Shown piece by piece: positions 8,258 to 18,431 of a DNA stretch of 64,000 nucleotides. The notes beneath the pieces were generated by a model that worked only from the letters and a program-made list of their open reading frames with translations, did not search any database and had not been told where the DNA came from. Source of the DNA: an uncultured Ruminiclostridium sp. (GTDB taxonomy: Bacteria; Bacillota; Clostridia; Oscillospirales; Ruminococcaceae); NCBI GenBank assembly GCA_934454635.1, contig CAKSFR010000001.1:203643-267642 (forward strand), in the 5' to 3' direction. Within the stretch, counting starts at the first letter, position 1. Each line of letters opens with the position of its first letter. The translations under genes were made by a program, and so were the position numbers.

Positions 8258-10231
8258 ATGAAGAATTATTTCCGCGACGCAGGGCTTGTTTTCTCCGTTG
8301 CTGCGCTTGCCGTCGCTTCGGCGGCAATGCTTATCTTCACATATTCCGCTTCTCTGAAAGCGTTTTGTATATTTGCGCCTATTGTGTTTCTCACGGCGGG
8401 CTTTACCACCGCTAAGCTTATAACCGTAACGCGAAAGAACTTCCAGTATTTCGCGCATATCGATGAAGAAATCGAACAGCTTGAACGCGTTTCCCTAAAC
8501 GATCTGCCGCTGAGCGTTGTTATCGTTGACGACAAGAACAAAATAGTCTGGTTTAATAATGAGTTTTCAAAAAGCTTTGAAGAAGAGGCGGTCTACGGCA
8601 GTTCTATCGACGTTATAACCAAGCTCAGCTTCGAGAAGCTGCTTACAGCCGACGGCTATGAAATAAAGTACAAAAACTGCTATTATAAGGTATATGCAAC
8701 CGTGCCGAAAGAGGAAGACGCGAAAGAAATTTACATTATTTACTTCCGCAATATCACCCAGCTTCGCACACTTGAGATCGAAAAGCGTATGTCGCAGCCC
8801 GTTGTAATGGTGTTCATCATAGACAGCTATGACGAGCTTTTCAGCGGAAGTGCAGAAAGCGAAACGGCGAATATAACCGTCCATATCGACAAGCTTCTTG
8901 AAGATTTTATAAGCGGAACATCGGGAATACTGCGAAAATACAGCAAAGAGCGCTTCTGGGCAGTTGTGGAGGAGCGCCATGTAAAGACAATGATCGAGGA
9001 GAAAATGAAAATTCTCGATCAGGTTCGCGAAATTCAGGTAAACGACCGCATGAACGTAACACTTTCGATAGGTATCGGCAGAACGGGAAAAACGCTTATC
9101 GAAAGCGAAGAATTCGCCCGTCAGGCGCTCGATATGGCGCTCGGACGCGGCGGAGATCAGGCGGCTATAAAAACCGAAAACGGTTTTGAATTTTACGGCG
9201 GCGTTTCAAAGGGTATTGAACGTCATACAAAGGTAAAAACGCGTATTATCGCTAACTCGCTTATTGAAGCAATCGAAGCCTCCGACGACGTATACATAAT
9301 GGGACACCGCAACAGCGACCTCGACAGCGTTGGCTCGTCCGTCGGACTGGCGAGTGCAATACGCAGACTCGGCAAAACGGCTTTTGCCGTAATCGACAAG
9401 AATACTACTCTTTCCCTAAAGCTCTATGAAAGAGTGAACGAAAAGGAAAAATCGGGGCTTTTTATCAGCCCGGCACAGGCAAAGGAACAGTTCGGCGAAA
9501 ATTCGCTGCTTATCGTGGTTGATACGCATAACCCGAAAATTGTTGACGAACCCGCTCTGCTTGAAGCGGCGAAAAAAATCGTGGTTATCGACCACCACAG
9601 AAAAATGGTCAACTTTATCGACAATGCCACGATTTTCCACCACGAACCGTATGCGTCAAGCGCTTCCGAAATGGTAACGGAGCTGCTTCAATATTTCGGC
9701 GACGCGGGAAAAATACCGTCGGTTCATGCCGAAGCACTTCTCGCAGGCATAACCCTGGACACGAAGAATTTCACGCTACGCACGGGTGTTCGCACATTCG
9801 AGGCAGCCGCTTTCCTACGTAAGCTCGGTGCGGACACAGTCAACGTAAAGAGTCTTTTCACAAATTCGATACAGTGTTATAAGCAGAAAACCGAACTCGT
9901 TTCTTCGGCGAGCATCTATAAAAACTGCGCTATTGCATCTGCCGAGAAAATTCTCGACGATATGCGAATTGTTGCGCCGCAGGCTGCCGACGAACTGCTC
10001 GGAGTATCCGGAGTTGACGCGTCGTTTGTGCTTTTCCGCATAGGAAACGATGAAATCTCAGTAAGCTGCCGCTCTCTCGGCGCGATAAACGTTCAGCTTA
10101 TCGCCGAGGAACTCGGAGGCGGCGGACACCAGACTATGGCGGGCGCGCAATTTACGGGCATCGGTATGGACGAAGCTCTCGAACGGCTGAAAAAAGCCAT
10201 TGACCAATATTACAAAAATTTAAACAATTAA
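8258..10231 (+). CDS. gdpP: DHH-family cyclic-di-AMP phosphodiesterase, GdpP-like
   Basis: A 657-residue membrane-bound protein with the GdpP layout: two N-terminal transmembrane helices, a PAS-like region (about 80-170), a degenerate GGDEF domain (about 175-310), then DHH (MGHRNSDLDSVGSS, VVDTHNP, VIDHHRK) and DHHA1 (GGGGHQTMAGAQ) domains. GdpP hydrolyses c-di-AMP to pApA and so tunes potassium and cell-wall homeostasis. ATG 8258 is chosen because GGGGTGG lies nine bases upstream; the in-frame GTG at 8246 is inside that site. It lies between rnj and rplI, the usual Firmicute arrangement. Confidence 0.93.
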   Translation: MKNYFRDAGLVFSVAALAVASAAMLIFTYSASLKAFCIFAPIVFLTAGFTTAKLITVTRKNFQYFAHIDEEIEQLERVSLNDLPLSVVIVDDKNKIVWFNNEFSKSFEEEAVYGSSIDVITKLSFEKLLTADGYEIKYKNCYYKVYATVPKEEDAKEIYIIYFRNITQLRTLEIEKRMSQPVVMVFIIDSYDELFSGSAESETANITVHIDKLLEDFISGTSGILRKYSKERFWAVVEERHVKTMIEEKMKILDQVREIQVNDRMNVTLSIGIGRTGKTLIESEEFARQALDMALGRGGDQAAIKTENGFEFYGGVSKGIERHTKVKTRIIANSLIEAIEASDDVYIMGHRNSDLDSVGSSVGLASAIRRLGKTAFAVIDKNTTLSLKLYERVNEKEKSGLFISPAQAKEQFGENSLLIVVDTHNPKIVDEPALLEAAKKIVVIDHHRKMVNFIDNATIFHHEPYASSASEMVTELLQYFGDAGKIPSVHAEALLAGITLDTKNFTLRTGVRTFEAAAFLRKLGADTVNVKSLFTNSIQCYKQKTELVSSASIYKNCAIASAEKILDDMRIVAPQAADELLGVSGVDASFVLFRIGNDEISVSCRSLGAINVQLIAEELGGGGHQTMAGAQFTGIGMDEALERLKKAIDQYYKNLNN

Positions 10232-10243
10232 GGAGGAACTGAC

Positions 10244-10690
10244 ATGAAAGTAATTTTACTTCAGGACGTTGCGGGAACAGGAAAAAAAGGCGAGATAAAG
10301 GAAGTCAAGGACGGATTTGCGAGAAACTGCCTTATCAAGAAGAACCTCGCCGTTGAAGCTACCAACCGGAACATGAACATTCTCGACGGACAGAAAGCGC
10401 ACGCTCAGCACAAAATCGACACCGATATTGCAAACGCAAAGCATATCGTTTCTGTAATTGAGGGAAAGGTTTTCTCAACTAAGGTAAAAGCCGGCGCAAA
10501 CGGAAAGCTTTTCGGCTCTGTTACGGCAAAAGACATTGCAAAGCTCATCAAGGACGCACACGGACTTGATATCGAAAAGAAAAAAATCGTTTGTCCCGAT
10601 ATTAAGTCGTTCGGTATGTTTGAAGCGGAGGCTAAGCTCTACAACGGCGTTTCCGCAAAGTTCAAGGTTCAGGTCACCGAGCTTGAATAA
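10244..10690 (+). CDS. rplI: 50S ribosomal protein bL9
   Basis: 148 residues, the normal length. The N-terminal domain begins [17 protein letters not shown] and contains the [10 protein letters not shown] segment. A long connecting helix leads to the C-terminal rRNA-binding domain ([13 protein letters not shown]). AAGGAGGAA precedes the ATG. It is encoded between the c-di-AMP phosphodiesterase and dnaB, as in many Firmicutes. Confidence 0.97.
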   Translation: MKVILLQDVAGTGKKGEIKEVKDGFARNCLIKKNLAVEATNRNMNILDGQKAHAQHKIDTDIANAKHIVSVIEGKVFSTKVKAGANGKLFGSVTAKDIAKLIKDAHGLDIEKKKIVCPDIKSFGMFEAEAKLYNGVSAKFKVQVTELE

Positions 10691-10707
10691 CGAAAGGATT
10701 GTGAAAA

Positions 10708-12051
10708 ATGGCGGAATTTGATGTTTCCGACGCAAATTTACCGTTCAATATCGACGCTGAGCAAATCGTACTCGGATCGCTTATAATCGATCCTTCTCTT
10801 ATGTCGAAAGTGCCGAAGCTCAGCGCCGCGCATTTTCATATAAAAACACACAGCAAGATATTCGACACGCTTTCCGCAATGTTTGTCGGCGGTGAGGATA
10901 TAAATATAGTGAGCGTTACCGAACACTGTATGCGCATCGGCGCGTTCGATACAATGGACGCTGCAAGAACATATCTGTTCAAGCTCACGGAATTTTCCGT
11001 CGAAAAATCAAGCATTGAAAGCTACGCCGAAATTCTCGATGAGAAGCGCCTTGTGCGCCAGCTTATTATTGCTTCAAAGGACATTTATGACCTTGCCGTT
11101 GCAAATACGGAAGAGCCGCAGGCGCTCCTCGACTTTGCCGAAAAAACAATATACGATATACGCCGAGATGATAATATAAAGGGACTTGTTCCGATAGGTC
11201 CGGTTGTACGCGATACCCTGAGAAATCTGGCGTACTGTATGGAACACCCGGAAGCTGCCAACAAAAAAGGCATTTCATCGGGCTTTTCAACGCTTGACAA
11301 TGTAATATTCGGACTTAATCCGTCAGACCTTATTCTTATTGCAGCACGCCCCGCTATGGGAAAAACGTCATTCGCAATGAATATCGCGGTAAACGCCGCA
11401 CGTTTAAGCGGAAAAAAAGTCGCCGTTTTCAGCCTTGAAATGTCATGCGAACAGCTTGTTGCGCGTATGCTTTCTTCCGAGGGAAAAATCACCTCGGAGC
11501 ACATGAAAAACGGTAAAATCGAGGCTTCCGAATGGAACAATCTCCGCAGCGCCGCAGAACTGCTCACTACCAAGACCGATATTTACATTGACGATACGGC
11601 GAGCATTTCAATAGGTGAAATGAAGGCTAAGCTGCGCCGTATGGAAAACCTCGGCCTTGTCGTTATCGACTATCTTCAGCTTATGTCAACCGGTCGGCGC
11701 GACGGAAATCGTGTAAATGAGATCTCGGAAATAACGCGAAATCTGAAAATTATGGCAAAAGAACTTTACGTTCCGGTGATAACGCTGTCGCAGCTCTCTC
11801 GAGGTCCCGAAGCGAGAACCGATAAGCGACCAATGCTCTCCGATCTGCGTGACTCCGGTTCGATCGAACAGGACGCAGATATCGTACTTTTCCTTTACCG
11901 CGATGTTTACTACTCAAAAGACGAGGAAAACATGGAAACGGCGGAATGTATTGTTGCAAAAAACCGTCACGGCGAAACCCGCACAGTAAATATGCGTTTC
12001 GACGGGCAGTTTACACGTTTTACCGATCTGGAGACTCGTTATGGAGAATAA
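10708..12051 (+). CDS. dnaB: Replicative DNA helicase DnaB
   Basis: 447 residues, normal for the DnaB/DnaC family. The N-terminal domain (AEQIVLGSLIIDPSL) is followed by a linker and the RecA-like ATPase domain. The Walker A motif is ARPAMGKTSFAMN (about residue 211), Walker B is LVVIDYLQLM and the arginine region is LSQLSRGPEAR. It unwinds DNA at the replication fork as a hexamer. The last codons overlap the start of tilS, giving translational coupling. Confidence 0.97.
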   Translation: MAEFDVSDANLPFNIDAEQIVLGSLIIDPSLMSKVPKLSAAHFHIKTHSKIFDTLSAMFVGGEDINIVSVTEHCMRIGAFDTMDAARTYLFKLTEFSVEKSSIESYAEILDEKRLVRQLIIASKDIYDLAVANTEEPQALLDFAEKTIYDIRRDDNIKGLVPIGPVVRDTLRNLAYCMEHPEAANKKGISSGFSTLDNVIFGLNPSDLILIAARPAMGKTSFAMNIAVNAARLSGKKVAVFSLEMSCEQLVARMLSSEGKITSEHMKNGKIEASEWNNLRSAAELLTTKTDIYIDDTASISIGEMKAKLRRMENLGLVVIDYLQLMSTGRRDGNRVNEISEITRNLKIMAKELYVPVITLSQLSRGPEARTDKRPMLSDLRDSGSIEQDADIVLFLYRDVYYSKDEENMETAECIVAKNRHGETRTVNMRFDGQFTRFTDLETRYGE

Positions 12052-13003
12052 AATCCACTCAGTTATCGCACGCTATGATATGCTTTCCCATGGCGACACG
12101 GTAATTGTCGGCACAAGCGGAGGAGCAGACAGCATGGCGCTGCTGCACTGGCTTTTTAGACATAGCGAAGAGCTTGGCATAGCCGTCCACGCGTGCCATA
12201 TCAACCACAATTTACGCGGAGAAGAAAGCCTGCGCGACGAGCGGTTTGTACGCGGCTTCTGCGAAAAGCTGAATATTCCTCTGACTGTTTACAGTATAGA
12301 AGTCAGAACAGATAAACACGAAAGCGTCGAAGAACGCGCAAGAAAAATGCGGTATAAGTGTTTTGATGAATTATGCAGCCAATTCAATGCAAAGCTTGCC
12401 ACAGCACACACCGCCTCGGACAACGCCGAAACCGTGCTTATAAATATTCTGCGCGGAACAGGCACGAAAGGGCTTGGCGGAATCCCGCCCGTGCGCGGAA
12501 AAATAATCCGTCCCCTGCTCCGCTGCACGCGCGAGGACACCGAAAGCTACTGCTCTGTACATGGTATCAAGTATGTCACAGACAGTACAAATCTGTCGGA
12601 GGAATATACGCGAAATAAACTGCGGCTGAAAATAATCCCGCAGCTTAAAGAGTTCAACCCGTCGTTTATCGACGGCATTTCGCGCATGACGGAAGCGGTA
12701 TGCGAAGATAACGCTTTTCTCGAGCAGCTTGCCGCACGGGCAAAATGTGACTGCTCAGACGAAAACGGCTTTAATTGCGAAAAATTGCGTGCTCTCAGCA
12801 GGGCTGTGCTTTCACGCGTGATATCGTCTGTTCTCTCGGAAAACGGCGTTGAGCCGTCGGCGCTCCGAATAAACGAATGCAGCCGCATTATTGAAAGCGG
12901 ACACGGAAAAATTAACCTGTGCCGTGATAAATTTGCTGTCGCGAAAAAAAACAGCTTCCGCATTATTACTTTATTACAGAATTATCGTAATAAATCCACA
13001 TAA
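12041..13003 (+). CDS. tilS: tRNA(Ile)-lysidine synthase (short form)
   Basis: The PP-loop IVGTSGGADSMAL near residue 24 and the downstream segments RGEESLRDERFV and TAHTASDNAETVLINILRGTG identify TilS, which converts cytidine 34 of the minor tRNA-Ile to lysidine so that AUA is read as isoleucine. At 320 residues it has the N-terminal catalytic domain and part of the middle region but lacks the usual C-terminal domain of long forms such as the roughly 470-residue Bacillus protein. No frameshift is evident at the end, so this is probably a natural short form. The start overlaps dnaB. Confidence 0.92.
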   Translation: MENKIHSVIARYDMLSHGDTVIVGTSGGADSMALLHWLFRHSEELGIAVHACHINHNLRGEESLRDERFVRGFCEKLNIPLTVYSIEVRTDKHESVEERARKMRYKCFDELCSQFNAKLATAHTASDNAETVLINILRGTGTKGLGGIPPVRGKIIRPLLRCTREDTESYCSVHGIKYVTDSTNLSEEYTRNKLRLKIIPQLKEFNPSFIDGISRMTEAVCEDNAFLEQLAARAKCDCSDENGFNCEKLRALSRAVLSRVISSVLSENGVEPSALRINECSRIIESGHGKINLCRDKFAVAKKNSFRIITLLQNYRNKST

Positions 13004-13029
13004 TTTTCAAAAAATAAACATTAAAAAGA

Positions 13030-13058
13030 TTGATTTAGCAAAGGATTTGTGCTATAAT
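13030..13058 (+). promoter_or_regulatory. Sigma-A promoter for hpt-ftsH
   Basis: TTGATT, 17-base spacer, TATAAT, 55 bases before the hpt start. It separates the hpt-ftsH unit from the rnj-to-tilS run. Confidence 0.85.
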
Positions 13059-13113
13059 TATTCTATTACAGACGCCGCAGCACAAATCTGCGCGGAACAA
13101 GAAAGGCATAAAG

Positions 13114-13653
13114 ATGAATAAGGACGTAGAAAGAATACTTTACAGCAAGGAAGATCTTCACGCCGCAGTTGAAAAAGCCGGCAGGCAGATAACCGCAGAT
13201 TACAGCGGAAAATCGCCTCTTTTAGTGGGAATACTCAAAGGCTCCGTCGTATTTATGGCGGATCTTATGCGGGAAATCGATCTGCCCTGCGATATAGACT
13301 TCATGGTCGCAAAATCTTATGGAAATGCAGCCGTTTCTTCGGGAAATGTCCGTATACTGAAAGACCTTGACACCGACATTAACGGAAGAGATATAATTCT
13401 TGTTGAGGATATTCTCGACAGCGCGCGCACACTATATTCCGTCCGCAATTACCTAATGCAGAAAAATCCCGCTTCGGTGAAAATCTGCACGCTGCTGGAC
13501 AAAAAAGTCGAGCGGGCTTTCGACATAAAAGCGGATTACAAATGCTTTGATATTGAAAATGAATTTGTTGTTGGATATGGGCTTGATTATGCGGAAATGT
13601 ACCGCACTCTTCCCTATATCGGCGTTTTAAAAAGAGAAGTTTACGAAAAATAA
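13114..13653 (+). CDS. hpt: Hypoxanthine phosphoribosyltransferase
   Basis: 179 residues, normal length. The PRPP-binding loop is visible as [13 protein letters not shown] (about 107-119), and the base-binding region ends with [14 protein letters not shown]. It salvages hypoxanthine and guanine to IMP and GMP with PRPP. It lies directly before ftsH, the standard Firmicute neighbourhood downstream of tilS. Confidence 0.95.
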   Translation: MNKDVERILYSKEDLHAAVEKAGRQITADYSGKSPLLVGILKGSVVFMADLMREIDLPCDIDFMVAKSYGNAAVSSGNVRILKDLDTDINGRDIILVEDILDSARTLYSVRNYLMQKNPASVKICTLLDKKVERAFDIKADYKCFDIENEFVVGYGLDYAEMYRTLPYIGVLKREVYEK

Positions 13654-13690
13654 AGTGTAGAACATAAATTACTACGGAAAGGCGGTTTCA

Positions 13691-15649
13691 ATGCAGTCAA
13701 ACAAATTAAAAGGAGCGATTATCTATATTCTTCTGATAGCTCTGCTGATATTCGGACTTGTGACGGTGCTTAAATTCGTTGTTCCATATTCACAGACTTC
13801 GGACGAAATTATCATTCACCCGGAAAGCTACTCCGACGTTCTGAATGACTTCGATTCACACAAAGTTTACGACTACTACCTTGACCTCGGTTCGGGCACA
13901 CTGTACTACTATATGCTCGACAACGACGGAAATAAGATTGAAAATGAAAGACACGTTTACAGTGTTGCAAGCGTTAGTCTTTTTGTGGGCGATATTGCGA
14001 ATTACAGAGCTGCATACAATGAAAGTCACCCCGACGCACCGCTTGTTGTGAACTACAAGCCCGTTGCGGACAATACTTTTCTGTCGTTCATTCCTTATCT
14101 TATTCTTATTGCAATAATGATCGCGATGACGTTCGTGTTTATGCGCCAGACAACGGGCGGAGGAAAAATGACTCAGTTCTCCCGTGCAAATACACGAAAT
14201 CAGTCGTCAAACGGCAAAAAGATAACCTTTGACGACGTTGCAGGTGCCGAAGAGGAAAAACAGGAGCTTGAAGAAATCGTTGATTTCATGAAAAATCCGA
14301 AGAAATATCAGGAGCTTGGCGCAAGAATCCCTAAGGGCGTTCTTCTCGTCGGACCTCCCGGAACAGGTAAAACACTGCTTGCAAAGGCTGTTGCGGGCGA
14401 AGCGAATGTTCCGTTTTTCTCAATAAGCGGTTCGGACTTCGTTGAAATGTTCGTCGGCGTCGGCGCTTCGCGTGTACGCGACCTGTTCGATCAGGCGAAA
14501 AAGCATACTCCGTCAGTTATCTTTATTGATGAAATCGACGCAGTAGGACGTCAGAGAGGCGCAGGTCTCGGCGGCGGTCACGATGAACGTGAACAAACGC
14601 TCAACCAGCTTCTCGTTGAAATGGACGGCTTTACCGAAAATCAGAACATTATCGTTATGGCTGCAACAAACCGCCGTGATATTCTCGACCCTGCCCTGCT
14701 CCGTCCGGGACGTTTCGACCGTCAGATTGTCGTAAACTACCCCGATATAAAAGGACGTGAAGCGATACTTCGCGTTCATACAAGAAACAAGAAGCTGTCC
14801 CCTGATATTAATCTCGCCACTATCGCAAAAACCACTGCGGGATTTACAGGCGCAGACCTTGAAAACCTTGTGAACGAAGCTGCCCTCCTCGCAGCAAGAG
14901 AAAACCGCAAGGCTATTGTACAGAGCGACATTGAAGAGGCTTCGATAAAGGTAGTAACGGGTCCCGAAAAGAAATCCCGTGTCGTTACCGAACAGGAACG
15001 TCGCCTTACCGCATTCCACGAAGCGGGTCATGCACTCTGCCATTTCTACTGCCCCACTCAGGATAAGGTTCATCATGTAACGATAATTCCGAGAGGCTCT
15101 GCGGGCGGATTTACAATGTCGCTCCCCGAACACGACAAGAGCTATGTAAGCAAGCGTGAAATGGGCGAAGATCTGATCGTTCTGCTCGGCGGACGCGTTG
15201 CGGAAAAAATCGTGCTTGAAGATATTTCAACAGGCGCTTCCAACGACATCGAGCGCGCCACAAAGGTCGCAAGAAATATGGTCACACGCTACGGCTTCAG
15301 CGACCGACTCGGACCGATTGTTTACGGCTCGGATAGCGACGAAGTGTTCCTCGGACGCGACTATTCGCACAGCCGCAATTACTCCGAAAATGTTGCTGCG
15401 GAGATTGACGAAGAAGTTCGCGAACTTATCGAAAACGCTTATGAAAAGGCAAAGGATATTCTCGAATCTCACCGTGATAAGCTTGACCTCGTTGCAAATT
15501 ATCTGCTCGAACACGAAAAGATAAACGGTGACGACTTTGAAAAGCTTATGACCGGAAATATAAGCGAAATTGAGGACGAAAATCTTAAGGAAAAGGCTGA
15601 AGAGCAGCAGGCTCAGGAAGCTGAAACAGATAAGACTGATGAGAACTGA
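13691..15649 (+). CDS. ftsH: ATP-dependent zinc metalloprotease FtsH
   Basis: 652 residues with two N-terminal transmembrane helices flanking an extracytoplasmic domain. The AAA+ domain carries Walker [11 protein letters not shown], Walker [11 protein letters not shown] and the second region of homology ([10 protein letters not shown]). The M41 protease domain carries the zinc motif HEAGHAL and a downstream Asp-containing segment. The C-terminus is an acidic Glu/Gln tail. FtsH degrades membrane and regulatory proteins. AAAGGCGG precedes the ATG, and the gene ends just before a bidirectional terminator. Confidence 0.97.
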   Translation: MQSNKLKGAIIYILLIALLIFGLVTVLKFVVPYSQTSDEIIIHPESYSDVLNDFDSHKVYDYYLDLGSGTLYYYMLDNDGNKIENERHVYSVASVSLFVGDIANYRAAYNESHPDAPLVVNYKPVADNTFLSFIPYLILIAIMIAMTFVFMRQTTGGGKMTQFSRANTRNQSSNGKKITFDDVAGAEEEKQELEEIVDFMKNPKKYQELGARIPKGVLLVGPPGTGKTLLAKAVAGEANVPFFSISGSDFVEMFVGVGASRVRDLFDQAKKHTPSVIFIDEIDAVGRQRGAGLGGGHDEREQTLNQLLVEMDGFTENQNIIVMAATNRRDILDPALLRPGRFDRQIVVNYPDIKGREAILRVHTRNKKLSPDINLATIAKTTAGFTGADLENLVNEAALLAARENRKAIVQSDIEEASIKVVTGPEKKSRVVTEQERRLTAFHEAGHALCHFYCPTQDKVHHVTIIPRGSAGGFTMSLPEHDKSYVSKREMGEDLIVLLGGRVAEKIVLEDISTGASNDIERATKVARNMVTRYGFSDRLGPIVYGSDSDEVFLGRDYSHSRNYSENVAAEIDEEVRELIENAYEKAKDILESHRDKLDLVANYLLEHEKINGDDFEKLMTGNISEIEDENLKEKAEEQQAQEAETDKTDEN

Positions 15650-15663
15650 TACGGTCATATATT

Positions 15664-15697
15664 AAAATAGCCCCGCTTTTATGCGGGGTTATTTCTT
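15664..15697. terminator. Bidirectional terminator between ftsH and the SGNH esterase
   Basis: AGCCCCGC pairs with GCGGGGTT around a six-base loop, with A-rich DNA on one side and T-rich DNA on the other. It separates two convergent genes. Confidence 0.8.
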
Positions 15698-15700
15698 TTA

Positions 15701-16735
15701 TCAGAGAATATTTTCTCGTATAAATTTTTCAAGCTCAAGCGCCATTTCATTCTGTTCGGTAACACGAGGATGACCGGGCGTAGCCGCGCCGTTGCGCTTG
15801 AACAGATAGTGATAAACGTCGGGACTGTCCAACTCGGCGCATATTTCCTCGATTCGCTCGTCCCAGATTTTTTCATGCTGAAGAACGGTCGTTATCAGAA
15901 TAAATTTCGGGGAATTGTAGAGCTCTTTTAGCTCCAGCAGTATTTCCTTGTACTTTTTTTTCCACTTTTTTGCATATTCCTCATCATAAATCGCTTTCGG
16001 ATTTGGATTGGCGTCATTCTGTCCTATTGCGAAAATGACGATATCAGGCGTGTATCGGCTGAAATCCCAGTCGGTAAGCCCAAACGGAGAATAAGGAACA
16101 TAGCTCAGCTTATTATATGTTGTTTCAAGGCCGGTTAGATTATCAGGTCCGTAAAAATAACCTGTTTTATCAAAAAGTGCAAGCCCGCCCTGCGAATTAT
16201 TGTAAAACTCCGCGCCAAGCTTGCGTGCAAGAAACCATGTATAGCTGAAATAGCTGTTATCATAAACGCTGCCGTGGTTTTCGGGATCCTGATGTCCTTC
16301 GTAATAGATTGCTTCGGTAACCTCGCCTGCTGAAACGCTGTCGCCGTAATACTCCAGCTTCAGGTTATACTTTTCATCGCTTGGAAGAAGTTCGCCATCG
16401 GTTTCAAGCGAAATAAAACGGAAATAGTGCGCCGCACCCTGCCGTTTAAAAATTGTGAGGCTGTGAATCTTATCTTCAAGTTTTTCTGCGACGATATAAT
16501 CTGCCGCTCCGTTTTCATTTTTCATTTCAACACGATACTGAACCCCGTCAATAACCGCGCCAAATGAAGAAAATTTATCCATAGGAATATTATCAAGAGT
16601 TAATTTAAGAAAAGTTCCCTTAAATCTGCACTTAATATTGCTCCCCGCGTAAATTAAAACAGGAGATTTCCGCTCTGAGAAATCAATTCGACCCATATAA
16701 GAAAATGCTTTATTATCAGCCGTATATATTGCCAT
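15701..16735 (-). CDS. SGNH/GDSL esterase, CE2-like
   Basis: 344 residues in two domains: an N-terminal beta-sandwich (about 1-125) and a C-terminal SGNH hydrolase. The nucleophile block is YYGDSVSAGE, the Gly/Asn block is NNSQGGLA and IGQNDANPN, and the C-terminal His block is TPGHPRVTEQ. This order matches CE2 carbohydrate esterases, which remove acetyl groups from hemicellulose and related sugars. There is no signal peptide, so it probably acts on imported oligosaccharides. Start at ATG 16735, after AAAGGCGG. It is divergent from a second, lipoprotein SGNH enzyme. Confidence 0.85.
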   Translation of the reverse strand: MAIYTADNKAFSYMGRIDFSERKSPVLIYAGSNIKCRFKGTFLKLTLDNIPMDKFSSFGAVIDGVQYRVEMKNENGAADYIVAEKLEDKIHSLTIFKRQGAAHYFRFISLETDGELLPSDEKYNLKLEYYGDSVSAGEVTEAIYYEGHQDPENHGSVYDNSYFSYTWFLARKLGAEFYNNSQGGLALFDKTGYFYGPDNLTGLETTYNKLSYVPYSPFGLTDWDFSRYTPDIVIFAIGQNDANPNPKAIYDEEYAKKWKKKYKEILLELKELYNSPKFILITTVLQHEKIWDERIEEICAELDSPDVYHYLFKRNGAATPGHPRVTEQNEMALELEKFIRENIL

Positions 16736-16765
16736 AAATCTTCCGCCTTTCAATGTGATACTTTT

Positions 16766-16794
16766 ATAATACCACAACGCAAACAAATTTGCAA
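16766..16794 (-). promoter_or_regulatory. Promoter of the CE2-like esterase
   Basis: Read on the minus strand: TTGCAA, 17-base spacer ending in TGTGG, TATTAT, 31 bases upstream of the start. Confidence 0.7.
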
Positions 16795-16802
16795 GAAAAA
16801 CA

Positions 16803-16831
16803 TTGACTTTTTACGCAAAAAATGTTATATT
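16803..16831 (+). promoter_or_regulatory. Promoter of the SGNH lipoprotein
   Basis: TTGACT, 17-base spacer, TATATT. It is back-to-back with the esterase promoter on the other strand, only eight bases apart, so the two genes may share control. Confidence 0.75.
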
Positions 16832-16874
16832 ATTTCTAGTAAATTAGCTTATCAGAAAGGCGAAAGGAATTTAT

Positions 16875-18221
16875 ATGAAGAAGAAGATCATCTGCGTTTT
16901 ATGCGCAATCGCTCTTGTTGTAACTGCCGCAGGCTGTAGCGGAAATACAGCAGAAAGCACAACAACTACCGTACAGAATGCTGTTTCTGAGGAAAAGGAA
17001 ACCGAGCAGGGGTCGGAAACATCTGCCGAACCCGAAACGGACAGTCCCGAAACGACAGACGCCGAAGAAACTGTTGAAATCCCAGACGACGAACCGTATG
17101 TTATTGAAAACGGCATAACTGCACGCATGAAAGCACTTTCAACATATGTCAAGGGCAATCAGGCACGTCTTGCAAAGGTGTTTAAAAAGGCTCAGAACGG
17201 TGAAAAAATCACTGTTGCTTACCTCGGCGGTTCAATCACGCAGGGGTCGAGCGCAGGCGACGGACTTTGCTACTCCAAGCTGACTACCGACTGGCTCATG
17301 GAGAAGTTCCCGAACGCAGAAATTGAATATGTCCGTGCAGGTATCGGCGCAACAGGCTCTTATATCGGTGTTTTCCGTGCTGACCGCGACGTTATTTCAA
17401 AAAATCCCGACCTCGTATTCATCGACTTCTCGGTAAATGACACGACCGAATACACGCAGCGCAATATCAACTCTTATGATAGCCTGCTCCGCAAGCTTTG
17501 GAACAGCTCAACTTCCCCCGCTGTTGTCACTATCGCAATGACGCAGGAGGACGGAACAAGTTTCCAGCAGTATCACGCAGATATTTGCAGAGCTTATCAG
17601 ATCCCGATGATTTCATATCGTGAAGCAATCCTCGACGTTATCAATAACGGTCATATCAAGTGGACTGATATTTCAGATGACAACATTCACCCGAACGTAA
17701 CAGGTCATGCCGTACTCACTGAAATAATAACCTCTTATCTTCAGGACGTTATCGACAACCTTGATAATATCGACACCGAAAAGGAAAGTGATCTCTCTAC
17801 ACCCTACACTGAAAATAAATATGAAAACGCAAATATGCTTGTCCCCGAAAGCTATACTCCTGTTGAATCAACAGGCTGGGAAAACAACCCTAATATTTTC
17901 GGCAACTTCGGAGGCTACTGGACGGTTCGCACGAAGGACGGAACATTTGAAGGAGTAAGCCCGCTGAAATTTGAAGTTACAAACGCAAAAACAATCGGCT
18001 TGTTATACGGAAAGCTTACCACTGCGGGCGGAACGTTTGATGTTTTGGTTGACGGAGAACTTGCAAAAACAATCGACAGTTCCTTCCCCGACGGCTGGGG
18101 CAGCTATGTTGAAGCTGAAGAAATCATTGATTTCGATGAACCGGGCAATCATACAGTAGAAATTGTTCCCCAGACAGGCAAAAAAGCAGTAATAAATATT
18201 TCAGCAGTTACATTTGCATAA
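16875..18221 (+). CDS. SGNH/GDSL hydrolase lipoprotein
   Basis: A signal peptide with lipobox (VVTAAGCSG, Cys at about 17-18) is followed by a Thr/Glu/Ser-rich linker to about residue 75. The SGNH domain follows: AYLGGSITQGSSAG (block I, nucleophile Ser), FIDFSVNDTTEY (block III) and DNIHPNVTGHAV (block V, catalytic Asp/His). A C-terminal beta domain of about 130 residues could bind sugar. It is probably a cell-surface esterase deacetylating polysaccharide, complementing the divergent cytoplasmic CE2-like enzyme. Strong promoter and terminator bracket it as a single gene. Confidence 0.85.
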   Translation: MKKKIICVLCAIALVVTAAGCSGNTAESTTTTVQNAVSEEKETEQGSETSAEPETDSPETTDAEETVEIPDDEPYVIENGITARMKALSTYVKGNQARLAKVFKKAQNGEKITVAYLGGSITQGSSAGDGLCYSKLTTDWLMEKFPNAEIEYVRAGIGATGSYIGVFRADRDVISKNPDLVFIDFSVNDTTEYTQRNINSYDSLLRKLWNSSTSPAVVTIAMTQEDGTSFQQYHADICRAYQIPMISYREAILDVINNGHIKWTDISDDNIHPNVTGHAVLTEIITSYLQDVIDNLDNIDTEKESDLSTPYTENKYENANMLVPESYTPVESTGWENNPNIFGNFGGYWTVRTKDGTFEGVSPLKFEVTNAKTIGLLYGKLTTAGGTFDVLVDGELAKTIDSSFPDGWGSYVEAEEIIDFDEPGNHTVEIVPQTGKKAVINISAVTFA

Positions 18222-18234
18222 ACGCACACAAACG

Positions 18235-18268
18235 AACCCCGTCAGAACTTATGGTCTGACGGGGTTAT
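18235..18268 (+). terminator. Terminator of the SGNH lipoprotein gene
   Basis: AACCCCGTCAGA pairs perfectly with TCTGACGGGGTT around an eight-base loop; a T-rich stretch follows. Confidence 0.85.
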
Positions 18269-18273
18269 ATTTG

Positions 18274-18346
18274 TTTCGGCGGCAGTATTTACGGCGCAAA
18301 GAGCTACAAATGCTGCGCGCGTGACTACGCGCGCAAGCCGCCGAAA
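18274..18346. repeat. Nested inverted repeat in intergenic DNA
   Basis: Outer arms TTTCGGCGGC (18274-18283) and GCCGCCGAAA (18337-18346) are perfect. Inside them GCGCGCGT (18315-18322) and ACGCGCGC (18327-18334) form a second perfect stem. It lies between convergent genes after a complete terminator, so it is not needed for termination. Confidence 0.6.
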
Positions 18347-18431
18347 GCAATATCCGCTGACTGCGGCGTTTGGCTGTGCGGGAAATATAGCAAAGATCGA
18401 GAAAGCCGCGAAAAGCGCAGCTTTTCATGCC

